Assembly (NCBI GenBank): GCA_030147945.1
Contig: JASBUL010000043.1
Span: forward strand, 1-40,847
Source: Oceanococcus sp.
GTDB taxonomy: Bacteria; Pseudomonadota; Gammaproteobacteria; Nevskiales; Oceanococcaceae
DNA length: 40,847 nt
Direction of reading: 5' to 3'
Of this stretch, positions 15,669 through 23,053 are shown piece by piece (the first letter of the stretch is position 1; each line of letters begins with the position of its first letter). The notes under the pieces are model-generated. The model searched no databases. It saw nothing but the letters and a program-made list of their open reading frames with translations, and had not been told where the DNA came from. Position numbers and translations under genes: made by a program.

Positions 15669-17222
15669 ATGAAAACCGCAACCTCGTATTTGCTGCTCTT
15701 CGCCGGGCTGCCGGCGGCCGCGGCCCATCATCCGGCTGGCGAGCATGTGGTGCTGAGCAAGGCCGAGCAGATCAGCTACGCCCAGCGTTACGAACCGACC
15801 AAAGCGGACAATGGCCGTCTGGAACTGGATGAGGCCTATTTCTGGCATCAGTCCCGCACCTTTGACGGGCGGGCCATGAGCTGTGATGAGGACAGCTGCG
15901 AGACCTACAGCCTGGAGCTTGTGCCGGGTGGTGCGCGTTTGCGCGTGGGTATCGCCACGCCCGAGCGCAGCGACACCTTTGCGCTGGAAATCTATGACCC
16001 CAGCGGAGAGTTGCGAGGCAGCGACAGCACCAGCAATCAGTTCAACTCCGAAGCCCAGGTCGACAACCCGCAGGCCGGTGTGTGGACCGTGGTGGTGCGG
16101 GCCGAGGATGTCGATCGCGCATCGTACCGGCTACGCGCCAAGCTGGAATCGGTTACCCCCGAGAGCGTGATCGCCACCAGCGAGGCCAATCGTCGTCCGC
16201 TGTATCCGAACCTGCGCACTGTGCCGCCGTACGAGTTCACCTTTACCGCGCCGCTCAATCCGCTCAACGGTATTTATCCGCCGGACACCATCAACCCGCC
16301 GGCCTCCGTGGCCGGCATCACGTTGGCTTCCTGTTCCATTGATGAGTATCTGCCGACCGAGGCCGGTGGCGCCGATGCCAAGCACTGCCTGCGTCTGACC
16401 TCCGGGCCGATCAACATCGGAGAGGGCATCTACGACATGCGCTTTCGTCTGCTTGAGGATTTCATCGCCGGCAATGCCGAGCTGAATCCGGAGGAAGCCT
16501 TCTCACGCCTGGTGGTGGGCGACATGAAGCAGGCGGTGCACTACAGCGACGGTTCGATTGAATATGTGGAGGCCGGGACTTACTCCTTCCATCCCACCCA
16601 TGCGCATTTTCATGATGACTACATCCTGAGCTACTACCTGGCCCTGGTCACCGACCCGGTCAGCGGCGAGTTCCACCGCGTCGGCACCGGGACCAAGTCC
16701 GGCTTTTGCCCGGCTGATCAGCTGTGGGGTGACTGGCGGGCCTTCGCTCAGGGCACCGAAGTGCCTGGCGGCGACAGCCCGCTGAGCAGCTGCTTTTCGG
16801 TCACCGATGGCTTTGTCGGTCTGTCGGTCGGCTGGGGCGATGTGTATCGCTGGCAGCGTCCCGGCCAATATGTGGAATTCGACGGACAGGGCAATGGCCG
16901 CTACGTAATCAACGCGGTGGTGGACGAATACAACAACGTGATCGAGTCGGATGAAACCGACAATGTGTCCTACGCCTATGTCGAAATCCAGGGCGACAAC
17001 ATCACCATTCTGGAGCGCGGCTGGGGTGAATCGCCGTGGGATCCCAACAAACAGGTGTTTACCGGTCCGCACCCGACCCAGCGGGCATCGGACTACGGTC
17101 TGGCCGAGGACAGCGCCGCGCGCAGCGTCGATACACGCGGTGCCGGAGCTGTTGGGATGTGGTTACTGGGCCTGAGCGCCGCCTTGATGTGGCGCCGCCG
17201 TCGACCAAGCCGGGCGGTATAG
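15669..17222 (+). CDS. Exported lysyl-oxidase-like protein with C-terminal sorting-type tail
   Basis: A 517-residue exported protein (signal peptide MKTATSYLLLFAGLPAAAA). Residues ~45-160 look like a PPC-type beta domain. Residues ~170-460 resemble lysyl oxidases: the copper-type histidine cluster FHPTHAHFHDD (H308, H311, H313, H315), the GTKSGFC segment with K343 at the place of the cofactor lysine of LOX, and the block GLSVGWGDVYRW...GRYVINAVVDE...ESDETDN that matches the C-terminal beta strands. At the position of the LOX cofactor tyrosine I see W389. The end is a Gly-rich turn, one hydrophobic helix and RRRRPSR, like a GlyGly-CTERM sorting signal. Ribosome site GAAGAGA precedes the ATG. 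It probably forms an operon with the amidase; oxidation of amines to aldehydes is inferred from the family only. Confidence 0.82.
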   Translation: MKTATSYLLLFAGLPAAAAHHPAGEHVVLSKAEQISYAQRYEPTKADNGRLELDEAYFWHQSRTFDGRAMSCDEDSCETYSLELVPGGARLRVGIATPERSDTFALEIYDPSGELRGSDSTSNQFNSEAQVDNPQAGVWTVVVRAEDVDRASYRLRAKLESVTPESVIATSEANRRPLYPNLRTVPPYEFTFTAPLNPLNGIYPPDTINPPASVAGITLASCSIDEYLPTEAGGADAKHCLRLTSGPINIGEGIYDMRFRLLEDFIAGNAELNPEEAFSRLVVGDMKQAVHYSDGSIEYVEAGTYSFHPTHAHFHDDYILSYYLALVTDPVSGEFHRVGTGTKSGFCPADQLWGDWRAFAQGTEVPGGDSPLSSCFSVTDGFVGLSVGWGDVYRWQRPGQYVEFDGQGNGRYVINAVVDEYNNVIESDETDNVSYAYVEIQGDNITILERGWGESPWDPNKQVFTGPHPTQRASDYGLAEDSAARSVDTRGAGAVGMWLLGLSAALMWRRRRPSRAV

Positions 17223-17278
17223 CCTGCGCCCGGCTATCGCCTATAGTCAGGCGCTTGATCGTGCCGGAATGAAGCGCA

Positions 17279-17980
17279 GTGAAACAACACATTGCATTGG
17301 CCCTGATCGGGCCAATGCTGTATCTGCAGGGGCGGCGTGTGCGCCAGCGCACGCCGCAACTGCCGGAGCCTCAAGGGGCGCGTATAGGCACGACCGGCCA
17401 GGGCGCGGCCCTGCGTCTGCTGATCGTGGGAGATTCCGCTGCTGCGGGCGTGGGCGTGGCAGATCAGCAGCAGGCGCTGAGCGGACAGCTGGTTGCGGCG
17501 CTGGCGGCAGACCACACGGTGAGCTGGCAGCTGCTGGCACGCAGCGGCGATACTTCGGCGCAGTTGCTCGATGCGCTGGCTGATGCGCCGGCACAGGTGG
17601 TCGATGTGGTGGTGGTTTCGATCGGGGTCAATGATGTCACGGCATTGACCTCACGACGCCGCTGGCGCGCCAATCTGCGTGCGCTGGTGGGCTTGCTTGA
17701 AGGGCGCTTTGGGCGTCCTCTTGTCGTGCTGACACCGGTGCCGCCCATGCACCGTTTCCCGGCCTTGCCGCAGCCCCTGCGCTGGTGGCTGGGGCTGCGT
17801 GCTCAGGCGCTCAATCGTGACATGCGCCGCCTTGCTGATGCGCATGCGGCCGTGAGCTGTGTGCCGATTGACTACCCGGCGGACACGCAGTTCATGGCCA
17901 CTGACGGGTTCCACCCGGGGGCGCGGGCCTATGCGCTGTGGGCCCGCCACCTAGCCCGGGCGATCACGGCGCCGCGCTGA
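17279..17980 (+). CDS. SGNH/GDSL-family esterase
   Basis: A 233-residue SGNH hydrolase, a serine esterase/lipase fold. Four blocks are visible: GDSAAAG with nucleophile S53, G90 in ARSGDTS, N118 in SIGVNDV, and the D209/H212 pair in TDGFHPG. The N-terminal ~20 residues are hydrophobic with a following Arg cluster (QGRRVRQR), so it may be anchored or exported; this is unclear. The start is a GTG at 17279 with a weak purine site (GGAATGAAG). It lies 56 bases after the lysyl-oxidase-like gene and may be co-transcribed. The last 17 bases overlap the end of the convergent Ig-like lipoprotein gene. The substrate cannot be told from sequence. Confidence 0.88.
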   Translation: MKQHIALALIGPMLYLQGRRVRQRTPQLPEPQGARIGTTGQGAALRLLIVGDSAAAGVGVADQQQALSGQLVAALAADHTVSWQLLARSGDTSAQLLDALADAPAQVVDVVVVSIGVNDVTALTSRRRWRANLRALVGLLEGRFGRPLVVLTPVPPMHRFPALPQPLRWWLGLRAQALNRDMRRLADAHAAVSCVPIDYPADTQFMATDGFHPGARAYALWARHLARAITAPR

Positions 17981-19238
17981 GCTGGATGGAAAAGCGCAGT
18001 GGATCGAGATCGGCATTTTGCGGGGCCAGAGCCTCCACCTCGACGCGGGCATTGAGATTGGCGCCGGCGATTTCCCCGGCATTGGCGGCCACGTCGCTTA
18101 CACTCAGCAAGCTGTCATCGGCGGAGCTCCAGTCAACATGGCGGCTGATGTCGAGCACGTTGCCATCGTCAAACTGGCCCATGACCTGAAGCTGGGCGGT
18201 GTCGGGGAAGACCAGTTGCCATTCGGTCTGTGGGCTGCTGATGGCCTGCAAATCCTGCTCGCTGACCGTCCAGGCTTTGCTCATCAGGCGCATCTCCTCT
18301 TCGCCGGGCAGGCTGATCTCGAAAGCCTGATCAGCGGTTTCCGCCTGCGTGTAGATCAGCACCCGTTCCTGGCCCGGCGGTGAGGACTGCGCGACCAGCG
18401 CCTGCAGCGGGTCATCGTCGTCAAGGTCGGTGCTGATCTGCGCGCTCAGATTCTGGCGCTGGCCCGAGTTGAAATCGGCCCACACCGAGAACGCCTCGCT
18501 GTAGCCCAGCGGCAGGCGCGGGTTGTCACCGTTGTCGTACTCGATGCGATAGGCGCTGGGTGTGGCGACCTTGAGCTGGGTGCTGGTGTGGCGCCCGCAT
18601 TCGGACAGGCGAGCCTGCAAGGTGGTGGTGCTGTCGCCACTGCTGCCGGCTATGAGCGTGCCGCTGGCATCGTCGCTGAGACGCAGATTGGTGGTCGGGG
18701 TGGTCAAGCTCCACTGCGCATTGGCGCTGAAGTCCACTGCTTCCACCGAATCGGCGACCTGGCCTTGCAGCACGAACTGCTGGCTGGTGCCCGCGGCCAG
18801 GGTGGTCAGCGCTGGCTCGATACTCAAAGCGGACAGGCCCGATACATTGATCACGATGGTGGCGCTGAAATCCAGATAGTGTGCCCGGATGGTGGCGGCG
18901 CCGGGCTGACGCGCGATCACCACGCCGCGCTGATAGACCTGTCCGTCGCTCAGCCCTTCGGGTACGACATCGCCATTGGAGACCTCGGCAATCGTCGGGT
19001 TGTCGGAGCTCCAGTCAACCCGGCTGGAGAAATCCGCCGTGGTGTCCACCTCGTCATTGACCTCAAGGTAGGCGTAGAGGTTGAAGATCGAGCATTCGGC
19101 AATGTCCACACTGGTTTCGCCGGAAGGGCCGCCGACAACCAGTCCGGTGGGCTGGGTGCCTGCGCCCACGCTGTTGCATGCGCTGATACTCAGGGCGATC
19201 AGCACAAGCAGGGCCTTAGCCGGGGAAGAACAGCACAC
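17964..19238 (-). CDS. Lipoprotein with bacterial Ig-like (BIG2-type) repeats
   Basis: A 424-residue lipoprotein (hydrophobic segment then lipobox ISAC) with three to four beta-sandwich repeats of the bacterial Ig-like group 2 type. Recurrent marks are VDWSSDNPTIAEVSNGDV near residues 73-90, SALSIEPALTTLAAGTSQQF, AYRIEYDNGDNPRLPLG, and HVDWSSADDSLLSVSD near the C-terminus. Such domains usually serve as stalks or adhesive modules on the cell surface. The start is a GTG, and the first 23 bases overlap the 3' end of the upstream NHL lipoprotein gene, so the two are almost certainly one transcript. Its 3' end overlaps the convergent esterase gene. No catalytic motif is seen. Confidence 0.8.
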   Translation of the reverse strand: MCCSSPAKALLVLIALSISACNSVGAGTQPTGLVVGGPSGETSVDIAECSIFNLYAYLEVNDEVDTTADFSSRVDWSSDNPTIAEVSNGDVVPEGLSDGQVYQRGVVIARQPGAATIRAHYLDFSATIVINVSGLSALSIEPALTTLAAGTSQQFVLQGQVADSVEAVDFSANAQWSLTTPTTNLRLSDDASGTLIAGSSGDSTTTLQARLSECGRHTSTQLKVATPSAYRIEYDNGDNPRLPLGYSEAFSVWADFNSGQRQNLSAQISTDLDDDDPLQALVAQSSPPGQERVLIYTQAETADQAFEISLPGEEEMRLMSKAWTVSEQDLQAISSPQTEWQLVFPDTAQLQVMGQFDDGNVLDISRHVDWSSADDSLLSVSDVAANAGEIAGANLNARVEVEALAPQNADLDPLRFSIQLSAAP

Positions 19239-20412
19239 GATGATTGTTCCGGTCGGTCACATAGAGCACGCCGTTGAGCAGGAAAATGCCGGTGGGGGCG
19301 TTGAGGGTCTGCTCCGATGCTTCGTCGTCGCTGACGCCATCCAGGTCGGTGTCGTTCTTGAGAATGGTGGTGAAACTGTTCTGCCCGTATACATCGGTCG
19401 CCAGTGGACCGTTGGCGATCGGAAAGGCATCAAATTCCAGCACCCGGTTGTTGCCGGCGTCGGCGACGTAAAAGCGACTGCCATCCGAAGCCAGGCCGTA
19501 GGGGGTGCGCAGAGCCGACTGGCTGGCGCCGGCCGTAACCCGGGCGAAGTCCGACTGGCCCACCACATAGGTGGCCGCCTGACCGGACTGGCGCGGCAGC
19601 TGCGACCAGTAGAGCACCCGGTTGTTGCCGCTGTCGGCAACCAGCAGGCGATAGCCGTCGCTCCACAGGCCGGCCGGATTGGTCAGGCCGGCGTCCTCGT
19701 CGTCGGCTTCGGCGGTGGCGAAGTCGGCCTGACCGATGACCACATCAGCAGCGCCGCCTGAGCTGGCCGGCAAACTGTTCCACAACAGCACGCGATGGTT
19801 TTGCTGATCCGAGACCAGCAAGCGCCCGGCGGCATACTGGGTCCACACCGGAAACGACAGGCGGTCGGCGGCCAGGCCCGGTTCACCGTCATCAAAGCTG
19901 GTCTGGCCAAGCACCAGGTCCGGCGCCTGGGCTTGCTCCGGCAGGCTGTTCCAGATCAGCACGCGGTTGTTGCCGGCGTCGGTTACAAACAGCTTGCCGT
20001 CACCGATCGACACATGGGCTGGCAGGGCCATTTGCTGGCGGCCGGTGCCGGCGCTGTTGCTGGTGAAGTCGCTTTGTCCGAGGACGAAGTCAGGCGCAAC
20101 GTCGAAGCTGAGCGGCAGGCTGTTCCAGCCCAGCACCCGGTTGTTGCTGTAATCCGCGATGTATAGATGTTCACCGTCGGTGGCGATGGCGCCCAGCGGT
20201 TGCCCCAGACCCAGCGCGTCGGTGGTGCCGCCACGGTTGGAAAACATCTCGCTGTAATCGCTCTGGCCGATGAGCATGAACGCGCTCGGGCGTTCGTCAT
20301 CCTCACTGCTGCCCGAGCCGCTGTCACTGCAGGCCCACAGCGGAATACACAGCGCGGCCAGCAGCAGCGCACGCAGGATTGCCGCAGCGCGCGGCAGTTT
20401 GGAGATAGGCAT
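19216..20412 (-). CDS. NHL-repeat beta-propeller lipoprotein
   Basis: A 398-residue lipoprotein (lipobox LWAC after a hydrophobic signal) built from six NHL-type blades of ~55 residues. Each blade carries the pattern ADxxNNRVLxWNSLP and is followed by a V-GQSDF motif; examples are ADYSNNRVLGWNSLP, DAGNNRVLIWNSLP, QQNHRVLLWNSLP and the final RNNHRVLFFPG. The last blade is interrupted by an acidic loop NDTDLDGVSDDEASEQ resembling thrombospondin type-3 calcium loops. The ATG at 20412 is chosen for AAGGA eight bases upstream and because the lipoprotein signal starts there; the frame is open to 20604 without protein-like content. Six-bladed NHL propellers usually bind protein, glycan or other ligands; no enzyme motif is seen. 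It is the first gene of a pair with the Ig-like lipoprotein. Confidence 0.85.
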   Translation of the reverse strand: MPISKLPRAAAILRALLLAALCIPLWACSDSGSGSSEDDERPSAFMLIGQSDYSEMFSNRGGTTDALGLGQPLGAIATDGEHLYIADYSNNRVLGWNSLPLSFDVAPDFVLGQSDFTSNSAGTGRQQMALPAHVSIGDGKLFVTDAGNNRVLIWNSLPEQAQAPDLVLGQTSFDDGEPGLAADRLSFPVWTQYAAGRLLVSDQQNHRVLLWNSLPASSGGAADVVIGQADFATAEADDEDAGLTNPAGLWSDGYRLLVADSGNNRVLYWSQLPRQSGQAATYVVGQSDFARVTAGASQSALRTPYGLASDGSRFYVADAGNNRVLEFDAFPIANGPLATDVYGQNSFTTILKNDTDLDGVSDDEASEQTLNAPTGIFLLNGVLYVTDRNNHRVLFFPG

Positions 20413-20562
20413 TTCTGATGTCCTTAGGTCACCCGGGAATGAGGCGGTCCGCGTATGCGCTGGGCCGCCTGCTCGAGTGTTGAATGCGGCCTGCTGCGAA
20501 TTCCGTCGCCGGCTTTGCGCGTGCACAACATGCAGGGCGGCAACTGTGGTAGAAACGCCCGC

Positions 20563-20584
20563 CGCCACGCTGTATCGCGTGGCG
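20563..20584 (+). repeat. Perfect 8-bp inverted repeat before ppnP
   Basis: CGCCACGC and GCGTGGCG flank a six-base loop (TGTATC), followed by TTTCG. The stem ends 23 bases before the ppnP start codon, in the gap between the divergent NHL lipoprotein gene and ppnP. It could be an operator or a leader hairpin; the T-run is too short for a clear terminator. The rest of the 195-base gap shows nothing I recognise. Confidence 0.5.
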
Positions 20585-20607
20585 TTTCGACCCCACAAGG
20601 ACAAGCG

Positions 20608-20925
20608 ATGTCAGACTTTCACAACGTATCCGTGGCCCGCGCGGCCAACCTGTATTTCAATGGCCAGGTCAGCAGTCGGACGCTGATCTTCAGCGATGGC
20701 AGCCGCAAGACCCTGGGCCTGATGATGCCGGGCGAGTACGAATTCGGAACCGATGTGCGTGAGCTGATGGAGATCACCGCCGGCGAGCTGGAAGTCAAGC
20801 TGCCCGATCAGGCGTGGCGCCAGATTGCGGCCGGTGATGCGTTCGAGGTGCCGGCCAAGGCCAAGTTTCAGCTGCGCGTCAGCCAGGTCACGGATTACTG
20901 CTGCAGCTATTTCGACGCTGACTGA
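20608..20925 (+). CDS. ppnP: Pyrimidine/purine nucleoside phosphorylase PpnP (DUF1255)
   Basis: A 105-residue single-domain cupin of the PpnP (YaiE, DUF1255) family, which cleaves purine and pyrimidine nucleosides with phosphate to the free base and ribose-1-phosphate. Family features are FHNVSVARAANLYFNGQVSSRT at the N-terminus, KTLGLMMPGEYEFGTD, and the terminal QVTDYCCSYFD. It is slightly longer than the ~94-residue E. coli protein. The ATG at 20608 follows AAGGA by six bases; a longer in-frame extension to 20455 is unlikely. It stands alone, divergent from the NHL lipoprotein gene and followed by the guanidine leader of gdx. Confidence 0.93.
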   Translation: MSDFHNVSVARAANLYFNGQVSSRTLIFSDGSRKTLGLMMPGEYEFGTDVRELMEITAGELEVKLPDQAWRQIAAGDAFEVPAKAKFQLRVSQVTDYCCSYFDAD

Positions 20926-21002
20926 AACACGGTTCAGGCGGATCGCGCGGGCACCTTGTGTGTCCGCTGCGGTCCAAGACAGGTGTGGCGCAAGGCCACC
21001 GG

Positions 21003-21051
21003 CGCTCAGGACGACCTGAGCGTGGCCTGGTAGTCGCGGGGACGACCCTGC
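21003..21051 (+). promoter_or_regulatory. Guanidine-II (mini-ykkC) riboswitch upstream of gdx
   Basis: Two hairpins, each with the loop ACGA, stand in tandem. The first is CGCTCAGG-ACGA-CCTGAGCG (21003-21022), a perfect 8-bp stem; the second is GCGGGG-ACGA-CCCTGC (21036-21051), a 6-bp stem with one G-U pair. A 13-base linker joins them. Two stems with ACGR loops are the defining structure of the guanidine-II class, which binds guanidinium and raises expression of guanidinium exporters. It lies 19 bases before the gdx start, as expected for control of translation. Confidence 0.9.
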
Positions 21052-21070
21052 AAAAATCCAGAAAATACAT

Positions 21071-21391
21071 ATGAACTGGTTCATTTTGCTGGTCGCAGGC
21101 TTGTTTGAAGTGGTGTGGGCGGTCGGCCTGAAATACACCGAAGGGTTCACCCGGCCTTTGCCTTCGCTGATCACCCTGGTGGCCATGGGGCTGAGTTTCT
21201 ATCTGCTCAGTATGGCCTTGCGTCAGCTGCCGCTGGGTACCGCCTATGCCGTATGGGTGGGGGTCGGTGCGGTCGGCACGGCGGTGGTCGGCATCCTGTG
21301 GCTGGGCGAATCGGTGACGCCGCTCAAACTGGTCAGCCTGGGCCTGGTGGTCGCCGGCATCATCGGGCTCAAGCTGGCCGCGGCCGGATGA
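21071..21391 (+). CDS. gdx: Guanidinium exporter Gdx (SugE-type SMR transporter)
   Basis: A 106-residue small multidrug resistance protein with four transmembrane helices, of the SugE/Gdx subgroup that exchanges guanidinium for protons across the inner membrane as an antiparallel dimer. It keeps the essential E13 in [17 protein letters not shown], the subgroup blocks [19 protein letters not shown] and [14 protein letters not shown], and the C-terminal IIGLKL. Length and sequence are very close to E. coli SugE. The guanidine-II leader directly upstream strongly supports the guanidinium-export role over a general drug-efflux role. A strong Shine-Dalgarno is not obvious before the ATG. The gene ends seven bases from the convergent HMG-CoA reductase gene. 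Confidence 0.95.
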   Translation: MNWFILLVAGLFEVVWAVGLKYTEGFTRPLPSLITLVAMGLSFYLLSMALRQLPLGTAYAVWVGVGAVGTAVVGILWLGESVTPLKLVSLGLVVAGIIGLKLAAAG

Positions 21392-21398
21392 CGCGACG

Positions 21399-22574
21399 CT
21401 AGCGATTGCGTCCGTACTGTTCATGACTGGTGACCCAGTCGCCGTTGGCCACGGCAGCGGCCAGTGACAGTTCACCCGATAACACCGTGGCAGCGATGAT
21501 TTCAGTCAGCTTGCGGGCCTTGCCGGCGCCGTAGCAATCCATCATTTCCAGGCACTGGCGTTGTCCCGGCAGTCCGGTGCCGCCGCCATAGCTGGCCACG
21601 ATCAGCGAGGGCAGGGTGATGGAAAAATAGTAATCGCCCTGCTCGGTCAATTCGCCCACGGCCAGGCCAACACAGGACTCGGCGACGTTGGCCACATCCT
21701 GACCGGTAGCAATGAAGGTTGCGGTGATGCCATTGGCGGCATGCGCACCGTTGTTCAGCGAACCGGCCAGAAAGGCGCCACTCATGGACATGATGCGACG
21801 TTCGTAGAGGGTCTGTGCGTTGACGCCCATGATGCGTTCAAGCAGCGTGTTGGGCACCGTGCACTCAGCGATCACCCGCTTGCCCCGGGTGTGCAGCATG
21901 TTAAGCAGCGAAGGCTTCTTGTCGGTGTCCATGTTGCCGCTGAGTGAAAAGCGCAGCACCGGGTAGGGCGTATGGGCGAGTATCCACTGACACGCGGCGT
22001 GGGTGGCTTTGCCACACATGTTCTGCCCGGCGGCATCGCCTGTGGTGTAGTTGAAGCGCAGGTACAGGAAGCGCGAGACCGCATAGTGCTCGATGTTGCG
22101 CAGCTGGCCGATCCGCGTGGTGGCCTGTGCGGTTTCACGTATCGAATCCATCTGGGTCTCGATCCACACACCGAAGTCGCGCGCTTCACGCGCGCTGGCG
22201 AAGGTGAACACCGGCGAGCGTTGCATGGCGTCGTCGGCGACCGTTACCTGCACGCCTCCGGCTTCGCGGGTCAGACGCATGCCGCGATTGTAACTGGCCA
22301 CCAGCGTGCCCTCGGCGGTGGCCATGGGCACGAAGAATTGGCCTTGCGCATGTTCACCGTTCACCAGCAGCGGACCGGCGATACCCAGTGGCACCTGGAT
22401 CACCCCGGTAAAGTGTTCGATGTTGCCGCGGGTCGCCTGCGGATCGAAGTCGTAGTGCGCGGCGTGGGTCAGGCGGGTGCCGGTTTGTTCGGCGACGAAA
22501 TCGCGGCGCTGCTGAGCAGCCTGTTCGCTGTAGTCGTCGTCGCGGTCACGCGGAATGCGCGGTGTGCTGCTCAT
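21399..22574 (-). CDS. Hydroxymethylglutaryl-CoA reductase
   Basis: A 391-residue HMG-CoA reductase, the mevalonate-forming enzyme of isoprenoid synthesis. Hallmarks in order: VPLGIAGPLLVNG, E88 in ATAEGTLVASYNRG, the nucleotide-site segment TTGDAAGQNM, K219 in NMDTDKKPS, NNGAHAANGI, D293 in TGQDVANVAES, and H384 in the C-terminal VTSHEQYGRNR. E, K, D and H correspond to the four catalytic residues of the family, and the His-bearing C-terminus resembles class I enzymes. No N-terminal membrane domain is present, so it is soluble. The ATG at 22574 has GGAGA seven bases upstream. No other mevalonate gene is next to it, and its pathway partners must lie elsewhere. Confidence 0.92.
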   Translation of the reverse strand: MSSTPRIPRDRDDDYSEQAAQQRRDFVAEQTGTRLTHAAHYDFDPQATRGNIEHFTGVIQVPLGIAGPLLVNGEHAQGQFFVPMATAEGTLVASYNRGMRLTREAGGVQVTVADDAMQRSPVFTFASAREARDFGVWIETQMDSIRETAQATTRIGQLRNIEHYAVSRFLYLRFNYTTGDAAGQNMCGKATHAACQWILAHTPYPVLRFSLSGNMDTDKKPSLLNMLHTRGKRVIAECTVPNTLLERIMGVNAQTLYERRIMSMSGAFLAGSLNNGAHAANGITATFIATGQDVANVAESCVGLAVGELTEQGDYYFSITLPSLIVASYGGGTGLPGQRQCLEMMDCYGAGKARKLTEIIAATVLSGELSLAAAVANGDWVTSHEQYGRNR

Positions 22575-22602
22575 GGCTATTCTCCGGGTGTCGAGGTCTG
22601 AC

Positions 22603-22631
22603 AGCTAAAAATGCGCACCCCTGACTGTCAA
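22603..22631 (-). promoter_or_regulatory. Possible sigma-70 promoter for HMG-CoA reductase
   Basis: A perfect -35 hexamer TTGACA reads on the minus strand at 22626-22631. About 15-17 bases further on there is only a poor -10 match in a T-rich patch (TTTTAG/TTAGCT, 22603-22610). The position, about 30 bases before the HMG-CoA reductase ATG, is reasonable, but the weak -10 keeps this tentative. Confidence 0.3.
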
Positions 22632-22729
22632 GCTGTCGCGCTCGTGTACAGGTGTGAAGGACTTGCACTGGCCGATGGATAGGAGTATCACCACCGGTAG
22701 CAGTTGAGGCATCGGTGAAGGAGGCGACA

Positions 22730-23026
22730 ATGGATCAAGATGACCTTCAGGAGATGAATTCGGCGCTGGAACAGATGCTGGTTTGCGCCGATCTGGATGA
22801 CGATCACCATGAGCTGATCGAACGTTGTCTGGATGAGGGCTATCTCAATCTCGACACGGCCGACAAGGCCATGGTGCGACGATTGCTCAATACTCGCAGC
22901 AGTCGTTCCAAGCGGCCCGGTCGAGGGCGCGGCATCCTCGAACGCTACCGCGAACGACGCCAGCAGACCCAGGCCAAGCCGGCCTCATCGCAGCGTGCCA
23001 ACGGCAACAAGCGCGCCACCTCCTGA
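22730..23026 (+). CDS. Small protein of unknown function, acidic N-half and basic C-half
   Basis: A 98-residue protein not recognised as a known family. The first ~55 residues are acidic and probably helical (DQDDLQEMNSALEQMLVCADL, then DDDHHELIERCLDEGYLNL), and the last ~40 are strongly basic and low in structure (RSSRSKRPGRGRGILERYRERRQQTQ). The ATG at 22730 follows an almost perfect AAGGAGG by six bases, which makes translation likely; the GTG at 22715 overlaps that site. It is divergent from HMG-CoA reductase and convergent with the membrane protein gene. The charge split suggests binding to nucleic acid or to a protein partner, but this is only a guess. Confidence 0.7.
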   Translation: MDQDDLQEMNSALEQMLVCADLDDDHHELIERCLDEGYLNLDTADKAMVRRLLNTRSSRSKRPGRGRGILERYRERRQQTQAKPASSQRANGNKRATS

Positions 23027-23053
23027 TTCGGCTGTTGATCGCGCGCGTTGGGC

